DNA of 64,000 nt, from positions 2,386,001 to 2,450,000 of the forward strand of contig JAYKKI010000126.1 of NCBI GenBank assembly GCA_039881145.1, read 5' to 3'. Below are positions 12,653 through 25,096 of the stretch, one piece after another. Position 1 is the first letter of the stretch. Each line of letters opens with the position of its first letter. Below the pieces are notes generated by a model, which was not told where the DNA came from, did no database searches, and saw only the letters and a list, made by a program, of their open reading frames with translations. The translations under genes were made by a program, and so were the position numbers. This stretch comes from Druceiella hillmani (lineage: Eukaryota > Arthropoda > Insecta > Lepidoptera > Hepialidae).

Positions 12653-13183
12653 TCTTTTTCTTTTTAACAGAAATCATTTTACGTCATAGTAAATATTTCT
12701 CAAAACATATTTGGAACATTCATGTAATGGACCGGATCATATAGCTAAGTATATTTCGATACAGTTTTCTGATACAGTCGATTACTTTCCGCAAGATAAC
12801 ATCATCTGCATACTTCGAGGAATTTATAAAAATACGTACAAAACACGAATGCAGCTAGTAACATTATTTTGAAATCCCATATACAAGTACAATTGTTAGT
12901 AAATTATTTTGTTTATGTGTACTTTAGCAGAAGTTAATTTGTCACTGTTTTTGTTTTTTTTTTAATCAAAGAATACTGATAAGATAATAAAAAAAGGCAT
13001 GAGGTCAAAAGAGGTGAAGGTTGCTAAGCATTATTTTTTTTAACTATGGTCGAGGGGGGTTTAAATTTTTGCTTAATATTTAACTCGCTTGTGTTAATAA
13101 ATTGTAAAATACGTTCCTACGTTCCATTACAGTTGTTGCACTGAAGTATAACAACCCCGCCCACATTTTAACCCACATTTTAA

Positions 13184-15527
13184 TGTAAAGTTTAAACTTT
13201 TGTTGTGACGTGCTTTCTTTGATTCTATACCTCTTTTACTATAGTTCGCACATGGCGCTTTCAGCTTGAAATGTAAAAGTTTATACTTTTGCTGTGACTT
13301 ACTTTCTTTGATAGTATACCTCTTTTACCATAGTTCGCACATGGCGCTTTTAGCTTGAAATGGAAAAGTTTAAATTTTTGTTATGACGCGCTTTCTTTGA
13401 TTCTATACCTCTTCTATCATAGTTCGCACATGGCGCTTTTAGCTTGAAATGTAAAAGTTTAAACTTTTGTTATGACGTGCTTTCTTTGATATTATACCTC
13501 TTTCATTATAGTTCCACACATGGTGCTTTTAGCTTGAAATGTAAAAGTTTAAATTTTTGTTATGACGCGCTTTCTTTGATTCTATACCTCTTCTATCATA
13601 GTTCGCACATAGCGCTTTCAGCTTGAAATGTAAAAGTTTATACTTTTGCTGTGACTTACTTTCTTTGATAGTATACCTCTTTTACCATAGTTCGCACATG
13701 GCGCTTTTAGCTTGAAATGGAAAAGTTTAAATTTTTGTTATGACGCGCTTTCTTTGATTCTATACCTCTTCTATCATAGTTCGCACATGGCGCTTTTAGC
13801 TTGAAATGTAAAAGTTTAAACTTTTGTTATGACGTGCTTTCTTTGATACTATACCTCTTTTACCATAGTTCGCACATGGCGCTTTTAGCTTGAAATGTAA
13901 AAGTTTAAACTTTTGTTATGACGTGCTTTCTTTGATATTATACCTCTTTCATTATAGTTCCACACATGGTGCTTTTAGCTTGAAATGTAAAAGTTTAAAT
14001 TTTTGTTATGACGTGCTTTCTTTGATTCTATACCTCTTCTATCATAGTTCGCACATGGCGCTTTTAGCTTGAAATGTAAAAGTTTAAACTTTTGTTATGA
14101 CGTGCTTTCTTTGATACTATACCTCTTTTACCATAGTTCGCACATGGCGCTTTTAGCTTGAAATGTAAAAGTTTAAACTTTTGTTATGACGTGCTTTCTT
14201 TGATACTATACCTCTTTTACCATAGTTCGCACATGGCGCTTTTAGCTTGAAATGTAAAAGTTTAAACTTTTGTTATGACGTGCTTTCTTTGATACTATAC
14301 CTCTTTCATTATAGTTCCACACATGGTGCTTTTAGCTTGAAATGTAAAAGTTTAAATTTTTGTTATGACGTGCTTTCTTTGATTCTATACCTCTTCTATC
14401 ATAGTTCGCACATGGCGCTTTTAGCTTGAAATGTAAAAGTTTAAACTTTTGTTATGACGTGCTTTCTTTGATACTATACCTCTTTTACCATAGTTCGCAC
14501 ATGGCGCTTTTAGCTTGAAATGTAAAAGTTTAAACTTTTGTTATGACGTGCTTTCTTTGATACTATACCTCTTTTACCATAGTTCGCACATGGCGCTTTT
14601 AGCTTGAAATGTAAAAGTTTAAATTTTTGTTGTGACGTACTTTCTTTGATTCTATACCTCTTTTACCATAGTTCGCACATGGCGCTTTTAGCTTGAAATG
14701 TAAGTTTAAACTTTTGTTATGACGTGCTTTCTTTGATACTATACCTCTTTTACCATAGTTCGCACATGGCGCTTTTAGCTTGAAATGTAAAAGTTTAAAC
14801 TTTTGTTATGACGTGCTTTCTTTGATACTATACCTCTTTTACCATAGTTCGCACATGGCGCTTTTAGCTTGAAATGTAAAAGTTTAAATTTTTGTTGTGA
14901 CGTACTTTCTTTGATTCTATACCTCTTTTACCATAGTTCGCACATGGCGCTTTTAGCTTGAAATGTAAAAGTTTAAACTTTTGTTGTGACGTGCTTTCTT
15001 TGATTCTATACCTCTTCTATCATAGTTCGCACATGGCGCTTTTAGCTTGAAATGGAAAAGTTTAAATTTTTGTTGTGACGTACTTTCTTTGATTCTATAC
15101 CTCTTTCATTATAGTTCCACACATGGTGCTTTTAGCTTGAAATGTAAAAGTTTAAACTTTTGTTATGACGTGCTTTCTTTGATTATATACCTCTTCTATC
15201 ATAGTTCGCACATGGCGCTTTTAGCTTGAAATGTAAAAGTTTAAACTTTTGTTATGACGTGCTTTCTTTGATACTATACCTCTTTTACCATAGTTCGCAC
15301 ATGGCGCTTTTAGCTTGAAATGTAAAAGTTTAAACTTTTGTTGTGACGTGCTTTCTTTGATTCTATACCTCTTCTATCATAGTTCGCACATGGCGCTTTT
15401 AGCTTGAAATGGAAAAGTTTAAATTTTTGTTGTGACGTACTTTCTTTGATTCTATACCTCTTTCATTATAGTTCCACACATGGTGCTTTTAGCTTGAAAT
15501 GTGAAAGTTTAAATTTTTGTTGCGACA
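13184..15527. repeat. 89-bp satellite or minisatellite array, about 26 copies
   Basis: A unit of 89 bp repeats about 26 times (CATGGCGCTT at 13251, 13340, 13429 and so on). Its core is GCTTGAAATGTAAAAG, an AAAAGTTTAAACTTTT palindrome, TGACGTGCTTTC and TTCGCACATGGCGC. Variants are arranged in blocks: one 90-bp form carries TTCCACACATGGTGC, one lacks several bases near 14701, and others differ at TTACCA, CTATCA or CATTAT. The recurrent 60-codon plus frames (13444, 13890, 14247, 15047) arise because one 90-bp unit keeps frame across two copies. They are not genes. Confidence 0.95.
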
Positions 15528-15565
15528 TGTACGACACAAAACATGTAGTAATGTCATATTAAATA

Positions 15566-15660
15566 TACTAGTGGTGGCCCAGTGGTCGAAATTGGACCGT
15601 AATGTACTTGCCTACTCATTATGTTGAGAACACTAATAGGCAAGCGAGGGTAAGTCAATT
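15566..15660 (+). repeat. possible tRNA-derived SINE fragment
   Basis: TGGCCCAGTGGTC at 15573 resembles a tRNA A box, and GGTAAGTCAATTC near 15650 is a poor match to a B box at a plausible distance. The spacing fits a tRNA-like head, but the B box is weak. Confidence 0.3.
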
Positions 15661-16620
15661 CAGATTGCTGCTGCAAAATTTTCCTTTTGCAACAAGTATA
15701 TATTAAGGAAGCTGACAGATTTATCATTTTGACAGGTTTATATTAATCAAGTTATATTTCACTAATATATAAAATAGATATCTATTACACAAAATATAAA
15801 ATAAACTCTTTTTTTTGTCTCGACATACACTTCACAGACTATTGAAAGAATAAATTAAAAAAGGAACATTTTAAATCACACAAAATTCAGCTTGAATCTC
15901 ATTCAGGCAATTTGACATTTTAACATTTTTTGGCGACAATCTCTACTCTGTGCGGTTGTTTGAACACAGGCCATTATGTGTTTGACATTGACATAAGTTA
16001 TATCACTTTCAAAGATACCTATAGACAACTGCGGAAACCTATTTTAAGTTTGTTCCAAAATGCGTTCTGTCGGTTTTATTAAGAAGCCTCACCGTTCGTG
16101 TTCTTACTATTCACATAAGTGTAGATGGATTGGATTTATCCAACAAAATTTGATAATTTGCATATGGTGACAACCCTATCCGCTCGGTGACAAATCTAAT
16201 TTCGGTGGAGGTTTTGATACATCGAGGTACAGTATAACGGTTTGTTAGAAAACACAAGTAAATATTTATTGTGTTGTAAGAATAGAGTTTGTTAATTCGT
16301 GTGTTTGGGACGTTTACATTTTTTTCAATCTTTTACTACTTCTAGTTTTTCGCTTTTCAAAGCGCATTAACGGACTTTTTTAAATCTTTGAATATCGTTT
16401 ATTTGCTAGGTACTTGCTTTCGTCCATTCCTTATGTCAAAACACTTTTACAGAGGGAAGTCAAATCAGCGCTAGAAGGATTCATATGGTTCTTAGATTAA
16501 ATAATTATTCTCTTACATGGCTAAAAGGCCAATCCTCAGATCTGATCTAATGATAAATATTGTAGGTTCTTTAAAAAGCCCTTAGTCTTCAATTATTTTA
16601 AATGAACTTAAATGCACTCA
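15661..16620. other. AT-rich DNA, no gene seen
   Basis: I see no coding exon or RNA gene. The sequence is mostly unique with scattered T runs. Confidence 0.45.
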
Positions 16621-16624
16621 AAAA

Positions 16625-16895
16625 CGTGACACGTTTAACTTTTATCGGAAAGTTGCAAATGTTTAACATTTGTCGCAAAGGCGTAAATGTTATGTAAGTG
16701 ACATGGATACACCGAAGGTAATGACACATGCAACTTTTGTTGCAAATCTTATTATGTAAGAGGAATTAGATGTATTGAATGCACATGGTACATGTAAATT
16801 TTGTTGCAAAATTGGAAATTTATGTATGTGGACTTAGATGCACCCAATGTATATATACCCCATATCATTTTTACCACAAAGTTGCAATTATCTGT
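16625..16895. repeat. diverged tandem repeat, about three copies of 84-95 bp
   Basis: Landmarks ATGTAAGTG/ATGTAAGAG/ATGTATGTGGA, GATACACC/GATGTATT/GATGCACCC and TTTTGTTGCAAA recur in order. The copies are heavily diverged, so this is an old array. Confidence 0.6.
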
Positions 16896-17227
16896 CTCCG
16901 TTACGTAGTGCGACTTTTACGAGTAAAATTGTTGTAATATATGTGAGTACCTAAGGTTGCAAAAATTGTATGGCAATATAACAAAATGATAATGCAACAC
17001 ATAAGTCCGTTATATTTTTTCGAATTATTTTCTCACTTTATCGGCACATCGTCCGTGGATGCCTCAAGAATAGTAAATAAATTTTTCTAATTAGTTAAAG
17101 TCGAAAATCTCGCCCACTTTAATGAGGGATGTAGGAAGTCACCTTAATTTCTTCGATGTCGAAGAAATTCGCTGAATTTTTGATATGTTATTCAAACTAT
17201 AAATATCTAACTTATTTTAAAATTTCA

Positions 17228-18190
17228 ACTTGTACAATTAACAACAAGTTGTACAATTAACATAACAGGAAAAGTAAAAAGTAATTTTACCACACTTTTA
17301 ATTTTATTTGAAAACCCGTCGTGCAATTTGTCTAAAAGACTAAGGCAATGTAAAATGATGTTATATTAAAATTTTGAGAAAAATTATTAACTGTTTATTT
17401 TTGGTATAAATTACTCTCAAAAATTGTACAATTAACATAACAGGAAAAGTAGTAATTTCACCACACTTTTAATTTTATTTAAAAAACCCATCGAGCGATT
17501 TGTCTAAAAAATGAAGTCAATGCAAAATGATGTTATATTAACATTTGGAAAAAAAAAATTATTAACTGTTTATTTTTGATACAATTTGCTCTCAAAAAAT
17601 GTACAATTATTATTACAGGAAAAGTAGTAATTTCACCATACTTAATTTTTTTTAAAAACGCGTCGAGCTATTTTTCTAAAAAACTAAGTCCACATAAAAT
17701 GAGGTTATATTAAATTTGAAAAAAAAGATATTTACCGTTTAGTTTTGGTAAAAATCGCTCTCAAAAATTGTACAATTAGCATAACAGGAAAAGTAGTTAT
17801 TTCACCACACTTTTAATTTTATTTGAAAAACCCGTCGAGCAATTTGTCTAAAAAAAACTAAGTCAATGGAAAATTATGTTATATTAACATTTTGAGGAAA
17901 AATTATTAACTGTTTATTTTTTGTAAAAATTGCTCTCAAAAATTGTACATTTATCAATACCATACTTAATTTTTTTTTAAAAACGCGTCGAGCTATTTTT
18001 CTAAAAAACTAAGTCCACGTAAAATGAGATTATATTACAATTTTGAAAAAAAAGGTATTTACCATTTCGTTTTGGTAAAAATTACTCTCAGAAATTGTAC
18101 AATTAATATTATAGGAAAAGTAGGTATTTCACTACACTTAATTTTATTTTAAAAACGCAAAAATTATTTTTTTGACAAACTGTTAAAATT
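17228..18190. repeat. about 175-bp tandem repeat, six diverged copies
   Basis: Copies are marked by TTGTACAATTA followed by CAGGAAAAGTA near 17245, 17425, 17600, 17770 and 18100, and by a partial TTGTACATTTA copy near 17945. Shared words are TTTCACCACACTT, CGTCGAGC-ATTT, CTAAAAAACTAAGTC and TTATTAACTGTTTATTTTTG. Copies 3 and 5 share CCATACTTAATTTTTTT and ACGCGTCGAGCTA, suggesting a two-unit higher-order pattern. Confidence 0.9.
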
Positions 18191-18580
18191 ATATTAACAG
18201 TTTGGAAAACAAAAAGAAATCGCAGAACAAATGCATTAACTCGCAACTATAAGATAAATATAAATGTGCATTAAATTACTTATTTTAATTTCTTTAGGAT
18301 AATATATTCTATATATTTCCTTTCAGTGTAAACTCGCACATTTAGTGTTTGAGCTCTGGAAATATTTTCAATATTAAAAAATTAGTAATTTACGCATAGA
18401 TTTAGCAACTCCAGAATTCAAGAATTTAAAAACTTTTCGACCGCGCTACTCGATGTTAACAAAAATAAGGAGTTCCATTTGCAGATTGATATGTGTTTTC
18501 AAATACCTTCTTTCTGGTTGGTAAATCCTTTCTTCTCAGCAACTGATTAGATTGTATGGGCTGTTACAGTTTTGTTAGTA

Positions 18581-18737
18581 GTAGTCTCTACACTAAATAT
18601 AATAATTGATGGAATTCTGAGTAATTTTAGTATTAGTCTCTACACTATATATAATAATTGATGGAATTCTGAGTAATTTTAGTATTAGTCTCTACACTAT
18701 ATATAATAATTTATCGAATTCTGAGTAATTTTAGTAT
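18581..18737. repeat. 63-bp tandem repeat, about 2.5 copies
   Basis: AGTCTCTACACTA-ATATAATAAT and GAATTCTGAGTAATTTTAGT recur three times with few differences. Confidence 0.9.
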
Positions 18738-18739
18738 GT

Positions 18740-19250
18740 TGAACGGTAATAATAAATGAACATGACTTAAAAGTGATTCTTTTAGTTACTTACGAGTATT
18801 ACATAAGCGATGAAGGTCACAACTTATTTTGTAGTCCGTACTGGACTCTTAACGTTTTCCTTTCTCTCCTCGTAGCCCCCTAACTTGACCACTTAACTCG
18901 ATTTCTCGACCCAAATGAAATCACATCTAAGTCGGATACCTTTTCTTATTGGCTTTCGTAAACGAATGAAACTATTGCCGGACGTAGTCCGCCATAGACC
19001 AGTGTTTGTATTTTCGTCATATGTATTTTTGTAAAAATATAATATTTGTTTTTTTTTAACAAATGTAGAAAATTCATTAGTTGTCATTAAAATACTTTTT
19101 GACTTGTTGAAATTTAAAGACTTTTTGAACATTTGAAACGTTAAGTGTTTTGAAAAATTGAAATTCAAAACCAAATCTCATGTTAATTTGGGTAAATGAG
19201 TCCATTGACAGTTGTAGTTTAGTAATCAATCAGAATGTAGATTCCTGCGA
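18740..19250. other. no supported gene
   Basis: The minus frame 18893-19174 (93 codons) ends in a basic stretch (SFIRLRKPIRKGIRLRCDF) that looks more protein-like than its AT-rich neighbours, but I cannot assign it. It may be a fragment of a repeat. No splice context is visible. Confidence 0.35.
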
Positions 19251-19455
19251 CCTTATTCGCTGACTCATCGACCCGTGTGCGACCGCTTATCAGAATCACG
19301 ACGATTGTTGCGTGCGGCGTGATCTTTGCCGAGTGTAATGGGCGTGGTGAGACCCGCGCGTGACGTCGTCACGCGAGGCGAACGAGTCTGCTTTGTGAGC
19401 GCCGCCGTACTTTGAAGGCGCCGCTGCATCGTGCATCCGGGAGATAGTGGCCAAT
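19250..19455. promoter_or_regulatory. GC-rich island, candidate cis-regulatory element
   Basis: About 200 bp with CGTGCGGCGTGATC, GTGACGTCGTCACGCG and GCGCCGCCGTACTTTG. It is interrupted by stops in every frame I read, so it is not an exon. The TGACGTCGTCA element is a near-palindromic CRE-like site, and TTATCA is a GATA-type word. Function is inferred only from composition. Confidence 0.3.
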
Positions 19456-19459
19456 GGAA

Positions 19460-20320
19460 GGCAGTAATTTAAGGGGTTGCTCAGTGTGTTTTAACGATAA
19501 TGCGTTTAAATATTCTCATTATTGATGTCCAGTAAATGTATGAATATTTTATGCAGTTTTGTATTTTATTGTGTACAGGTATTGCTTATTTTTTGGATTC
19601 CTCTCGGCAATATAAGACAAAAATAATTTACGACAATTTTTTTTATGAAGATGTGTTACAAAGAAATCATTTATTTTTTAATAATGAAATATTTTTTGTT
19701 TCCAACTTTCTTTGAAACGTTTCTTAATCGTAAAATAAACTTCCATGTATAAAAACCCTAAGACAAACACTGAATTACCAGTATAATCGGTTATGTTCTC
19801 TATGAACGCGTATCGCTTACTATTCAAGATCGAATAAGGTGTTCGCGCCGTAAAAATCTTTGATTATAATGCGCCCGGCGCCTGATATGCGTTTATTGCA
19901 TTGCAGGAAGCTTAACCCTTGCACTAACGTTGAAATAATGTATTTCGTGAATTTATCTGTATATTGTATTATCGGTTATAAATGAGTGACTGTCGTACCA
20001 GTACTTTATCTATATTAGGAATATGAGATGTTTTAATCGATTTTACGAAAAAGATAACGGGCATCGAAAAATTGTCAAAATTGCTAAAGATAGGCTTAAA
20101 CTTTAAATGTAAATAAAAAGGGAGCGGGCTTCATAAAGTTATATAGACATATCTTGTATGAATTTGAGTTAGAGTTTCTGACTCCTTATAAGAATGTAAC
20201 CTAACCTAACCGGAGCGTTTGGGATATGCAAACGAAGCGAACATTAGTCGACAGAGGGTCAGAAATTGCGGCCAGTTATTTGTATATATATTATTTCTAA
20301 AGTGATAAAATCACTCACAA
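19460..20320. other. AT-rich DNA, no gene seen
   Basis: Nothing coding is seen. Two and a half CCTAA units at 20198-20211 resemble the insect telomere repeat but are too short to mean anything. Confidence 0.45.
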
Positions 20321-20329
20321 AACATAACA

Positions 20330-20668
20330 TTGCACGTATGTTCAATTACGAGAACATTCAATTGCACGTACGTTCAATTACGAGAACATAACATTGCATG
20401 TACGTTCAATTACGAGAACATTCAATTGCACGAACGTTCAATTACGAAATATAACATTGCACTTATGTTCAATTACGAGAACATTCAAATGCAGGTACGT
20501 TCAATTACGAGAACATAACATTGCACGTACGTTCAATTACGAGAACATTCAATTGCACGTACGTTCAATTACGTGAACATAACATTTCACGTACTTCAAT
20601 TACAAGAACATTCAATTGCACGTACGTTCTGTTACGAGAACATAACATTGCACCTACGTTCAATTAAA
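20330..20668. repeat. 32-bp tandem repeat, about ten copies
   Basis: TTCAATTACGAGAACAT starts at 20341, 20373, 20405 and 20437 and continues to about 20668, with period 32. Alternate units read ACATAACATTGCACGTA and ACATTCAATTGCACGTA, so the true unit is about 64 bp. The copies are contiguous with no variable spacer, so it is not a CRISPR. Open frames of about 60 codons inside it are by-products. Confidence 0.95.
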
Positions 20669-20761
20669 ATTAATATTTTTATTATATATTATTACCCAAT
20701 TATGACAGTGAAAAAGTTTAAATTTTAATAATTGTATTTAAACGTAATGTCTTATGATTAA

Positions 20762-21990
20762 ACATTATCCCTAGAAGAATCATTTTCATCTTCTATATTT
20801 CCAGTTTCTGATAAATACGTTTCTTTAGTTCCTATTTTGAATATAACATTATTAGGTAATACATGATTGTTGCAGCATTTACCTTCACGTTTTAAACCAA
20901 CACGAACTGTGAGAATAGAAGACAGAAGTTCTAGATTTATTTAATTTCTTTGTTTAGATTTCACAATATTCATCATAGAAAATAATCTCTCTAGATCAGC
21001 ATTAGAATGAGGCAACATTAATAACGACAAAATTAGCTAACTATGAATCTATTTGTTCCAGTGATCTTTAAAGCTTAAAACTTCGTACCAAAACGCTTTC
21101 GTATTGTTTGTATTTTGCCAGCTAAGTAGATGTATTTAGCGCCAGTGCTCGTCAACTTATGCAATATCTTCTTGCTTTTTATTAAAATGCTGCATGAAAT
21201 CAACAATCGGCTGTTTATTGTGAAACAGTGCGTGATCTACGCTTATTTTTGTAATATTTTTCATAAGACTCAAATTTTCAGGCAAACTGTTTTTTTTACT
21301 TCAGTTATCAGATGTACAATAAACTGAATACGCATTTTACGTATTATTTCCTTGTCGTTCTGTGGAGTTCCTTTATTTTTCATTGCTGACAAATGAGTTT
21401 CAAATCTGTATTGTATACTAAGTAACAAAATTTTCGATAATTTGAGTGAATATATCGTCTTTACGATTAGGTAAAGTGATTTTAGCCAGAAGTGTATCAA
21501 TAAAATTGGTTAATTCATCATATTCTTATTATTATCTGTGTTTTTCTGCCTCTTCTTTCTTTTTTACTAAAGTCTCAAATTTTGACTTAAACGGTAACTT
21601 TGGTTGAGATCTTACAGTCTGAAAATAATACAAAACACTTAAATAGACGCTCGTAAATCATACACTCATGGTTTTGCATCCCAGGATCATGAGAGGAAGG
21701 AAGAGCTGAATACTGATTATATCAAAATACAAATAAGTACGTATTGGCTAATATAATAAAAAAATAAATCATTCGTACGCTTGCGATGAGCGCTGACTGA
21801 ACTAGGCATCACTTACCTTTGAATTTTGTTCGTGTTTTTTTGATAAAGCATGATTTTTCAAATCTCCGTAATGATTTCTCAAAAGCGTACCACAAAACTT
21901 GCATGACAACAGTACTTTCTACTACCTGAAGCCAGTTCCTCAATTCTTTATTACAAAGCCACGAATCTCTGAACTTCTGCTTAAATTGGG
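20762..21990 (-). pseudogene. hAT-family transposase relic with BED-type zinc finger
   Basis: Read on the minus strand, 21905-21830 encodes a BED-type finger, CKFCGTLLRNHYGDLKNHAL followed by SKKH (C-x2-C, then two histidines). Further on, about 21600-21540 reads QPKLPFKSKFETLVKKK, and 21012-20770 encodes the hAT C-terminal dimerisation block with SNADLERLFSMMNIVKSKQR, one in-frame stop, then LELLSSILTVRVGL and an acidic tail. The order (BED finger, then dimerisation domain) is that of hAT transposases. The large catalytic middle is mostly deleted or frameshifted, so the element is dead. Its terminal inverted repeats were not located with confidence. Confidence 0.8.
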
Positions 21991-22251
21991 ATTTCGGCGT
22001 GTTTAACTAAAAAAAATGGGCGACACTGATTGATTAACAAATAATATTACATACTTTTCTAACTAATTAAACTCAACTCAGTTACAATTTACAATAAAAT
22101 ATGGTGTTTGAATGTTAATACAAAACATTATTCGGGGAATCCCTGAATTTAGTGTTGCCTAAACTACAATGTTGATATTCCCTCGTGTTCTTTTCATAAC
22201 GAATAAAGCATTGTTTACATGTTAGTTGTTAGTTAGAGGTTAGATATCTTT

Positions 22252-22740
22252 AGGGATGGGCGATATACATCAATGTTTCCAACATCGATGTTTTTGAAAT
22301 ACGTTGTATCGATGATATCCACATCGAAATAGCTGACGTCATAAAAGTTTAAATAAATATTTTCAAAGTACTTTAAGACAATAGAGCAGCCTCACATTAA
22401 AAAAATAATTGCCTATCATATGTTAATTTATTTCAACTGGTTTTTTTCCTTAATTCAACTATTATATTTCCCGTGAATCAAGATAATAAAATGAATATTC
22501 AGCCAAAACAAATGAGACAGTTCAAAGGATCTCAACATTGGCACTTGAAAAATATTGGCAGTTATTGAAACCTTCTTATCCTAATCTTTCCAAAGTGGCA
22601 ATTGAATATTTTCATGTTGCCGGTACTTCTGCAAACTAAACCGCTAGCAAAAACCACAAGCCGCTAAAAACAAGATCTCCTCACTGGAAAGTGGGTCTAA
22701 ATCACCAGTTTTAGTGAAAATTCCACTAAGTTGGCAACAC
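22252..22740 (+). pseudogene. second hAT relic with terminal sequence and C-terminal domain
   Basis: TAGGGATGGGCGATATACAT at 22252 resembles a hAT terminal inverted repeat. From about 22541 the plus strand reads ALEKYWQLLKPSYPNLSKVA then IEYFHVAGTSAN before a stop. This matches the YP-LS-IA-YL-V-ATS-SER motif of ZBED-like hAT dimerisation domains. After the stop TGKW-V-type sequence continues. The orientation is opposite to the neighbouring hAT relic, so two separate insertions lie back to back. Confidence 0.7.
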
Positions 22741-23619
22741 TGGTGTTGGCTGCATTTTGTTACATTATACTGCGAAACATTTGTAAAACTGAAATGTCTG
22801 TGTCTGGCGAAATTCGAACTCGTATAATATACTATTGCGTTAACAGATTAAGTCACACTGAAAACGTTATAACAGTTATTATTATTGTTGTTTTTATTAT
22901 TATAGGTTATAACAAACATAGTGTTATCATCTAGCTGTGTATATAATTGATACAGTTATATAGTATTTCCCTTCCTGAATATTATACAACCAATTCGAAA
23001 TGAACTCGAATTGCATATTGATTAGGGAAACCTTAAGCTGGTTCCGTCAGTTGTCAAGATGGAAGCAAAATTAAATCCTGCGTAATTTAATGAATTGAAA
23101 AATTGTATTTTTAGTATCAATACTAAGTTGATATATATGTATTAAATATGTTTCGTGAATTCCTTAGAGAATATTTAAATGCACAGGTAATGTATGTGAA
23201 GTTGTTAACCTTGTCATACATTGGTCACCTTGGGATACATTGATATTGACGTAAAAGCAACGTCAGTGTCAGAAAAACCTTTTTAATGCTGACGATTCTT
23301 GTTTCACGTCACAATTTTGTTATATGATAGTGCCGCGTGTATCTTGGTTGTATGTTTTTTTAACTTGTCGGAGTACCGACTAATATTTAAAGACGCTCAC
23401 CGGTCAGAATATTTTATTAAAGAGAGCTTTTCAGCCTATGAAGATGTAATCAAATTCGAAAATCGAAACCCCTTTTATAACGCATCATACTTTTAAAGTG
23501 TCGTTTTGCTTTTGTTTTATTTAATCTTATATACCATTTAGATTTATTGTTTTATACTTTATTTCGTATCATTAATTAGCGTTCTAGAATTAGCGTAATG
23601 TAATCCAACGAAGCCAACA

Positions 23620-23740
23620 CAAGTTCTTGCGTAAAATTACCAATGCATATCGCTATGTTACCGATCAAGAAATTCACAATATGCTATTAAACATGAAAAA
23701 CGACTCTTCAACCATACCAACGTAGAAGCTCTTCGATTTT
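23620..23740 (+). pseudogene. non-LTR retrotransposon fragment
   Basis: The plus frame from 23624 reads FLRKITNAYRYVTDQEIHNM. This resembles the FLR-ITNAPWYVRN-QIH motif found after the reverse transcriptase domain in Jockey-type elements. It is followed by a stop after TIPT. It is short and lacks the catalytic domain. Confidence 0.5.
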
Positions 23741-24144
23741 TGTATATTACCCATAAACTGAGAAGGTTAAAACGTGTTAAACCTTACGAATTAACTTCAT
23801 AAATAAACTTAATTTATCTGGGAGCTGAACATTGGTACAGTAAACCCGCACACAACTTACTTGAAAATAAAATCGAGTACATTTCATCAATGATAATTAA
23901 TAAATTGTATATTAAGATTGTATGATACATATCCAATAAAGGATGTTAAAAAAATTAATTAGCGTTGAAAAATTACTTACAGTCTACTATTATTATCACT
24001 TAATTCAATGTCACAACAGGCAACAGCCAATCGGCTGCAAGAAATTCCTCTTGTAATAGAAAGCTGACTACTGTACTGTCATCTCATGTTAGGTACGAAT
24101 GAATTTGAATACACCTCGATAGGCAATTTTGCTTATTATTGCAG

Positions 24145-24262
24145 GAGGGTTTGTCAGCGGAAGGTGCGCCGGTTCAGTTTCGGGCGGCGACGGCTCGTCT
24201 GCTGCAGCTGTATGCGCCCACCCTAGCGCAGGGTGACGCGAGGCCGAGGACTGCAGGGCGAG
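24145..24262 (+). CDS. Scaper: Scaper exon (first in window)
   Basis: The exon follows acceptor TATTGCAG and ends at donor CGAG|GTAACT. It starts in phase 0 and leaves one base of a glycine codon. The 39 codons begin EGLSAEGAPVQF and continue with an Ala/Arg/Leu helix, ATARLLQLYAP. This corresponds to the AEGLS-AFRH-ASSLL segment of vertebrate SCAPER. The final dozen residues are a low-complexity Gly/Arg/Ala linker. Codons are strongly G/C-ending, unlike the flanks. The frame stays open past the donor to 24474, so intron retention would give an alternative C-terminus, but the match to SCAPER resumes only in the next exon. Confidence 0.85.
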
Positions 24263-24986
24263 GTAACTCTGGCGGAGACGATAAACGGAGAGGTGCGTTC
24301 GTTAATAGCATATTTGAACACTTCCCATACGATCAGAAATTGCTTTCGTTTATAGAATATTTGACCTCAAAAAAAATAAACATTTCCCACGATCAGAGAA
24401 TATTTTCAATTTATTCAGAGAATGCTAAATCAAACGAGAGATATTTTTGGCCTGTTATCACATTTTTAACTTAAATATGTTGCTAATACAGACTTTATAA
24501 GGAAAATTACAGAAGATTCTCCCATTTAACTTTTGTCTATTACGAATAAATGTTTTTTTGAAAGCGTATTTTTTGCTTTTGGAGGTTTTATTTTTGTCTT
24601 CAAATAATTTCTATCTGTTACGATGTAACTTTTAGATGGTATATGTCTTTCTTCGCGTATTTATGACTCGTCCTATATTTAATAATTCGGTTTAAGTAAA
24701 TTGCGATTGGCGAAAAAACTTTTTTAGTATTTTTCTTGAAGTCATTAAGTTAAATCATCGAGTACGAATCTGCAATCGCGTGTTCTGTAATAAGCTTTGT
24801 AATTTTGCAGCTTACGGAAACAAGAAGTGAAAAAAACTGACTCTCCTTGAACGGTCAGAGTCGATCCTTTGATGATTACTCAGCAATTCTTCTGCGCGTA
24901 ACCCAAATTACAGTTTTGAGAGATCCTTAAAAGCTTTTTCTTAATATCTACCTTTTAATACAGGTAATACATTTTACTCTTAATAG

Positions 24987-25096
24987 GTGCGAGCGGCGAC
25001 GACCAGAACGAGCTGTCTCCGGAACAGGTGGAAGATATGCTCGTAGATCTGGTCACTGTCGTGGGATACTTTGTAGTCAACAATGAGCGGCACCAG
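24987..25096 (+). CDS. Scaper: Scaper exon with VGYF motif
   Basis: Acceptor TTAATAG|GTGCG supplies the two bases that complete the glycine codon, and donor CACCAG|GTGAGA leaves phase 0. The exon encodes an acidic linker (ASGDDQNELSPEQVEDML) followed by VDLVTVVGYFVVNNERHQ. The latter is the best-conserved part of the window: vertebrate SCAPER has a VGYFTVN-PDNQ sequence at the same place. The intron before it is 724 bp; the intron after it is nearly 12 kb. Confidence 0.9.

Noticed and set aside
13444..15229. Repeated 60-codon frames (KCKSLNFCYDVLSLILYLF)
   Set aside because: They arise from the 89/90-bp array and exist only where one 90-bp unit keeps frame.
20198..20211. CCTAA telomere-like repeat
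   Set aside because: Fewer than three units, expected by chance.
20330..20668. CRISPR-like appearance of short regular repeats
   Set aside because: There are no unique spacers, the whole unit repeats, and the sequence is eukaryotic.
24139..24474. 111-codon plus frame reading through the Scaper donor
   Set aside because: Only 24145-24262 matches SCAPER. A GTAACT donor lies at 24263, and the conserved sequence resumes in phase at 24987.
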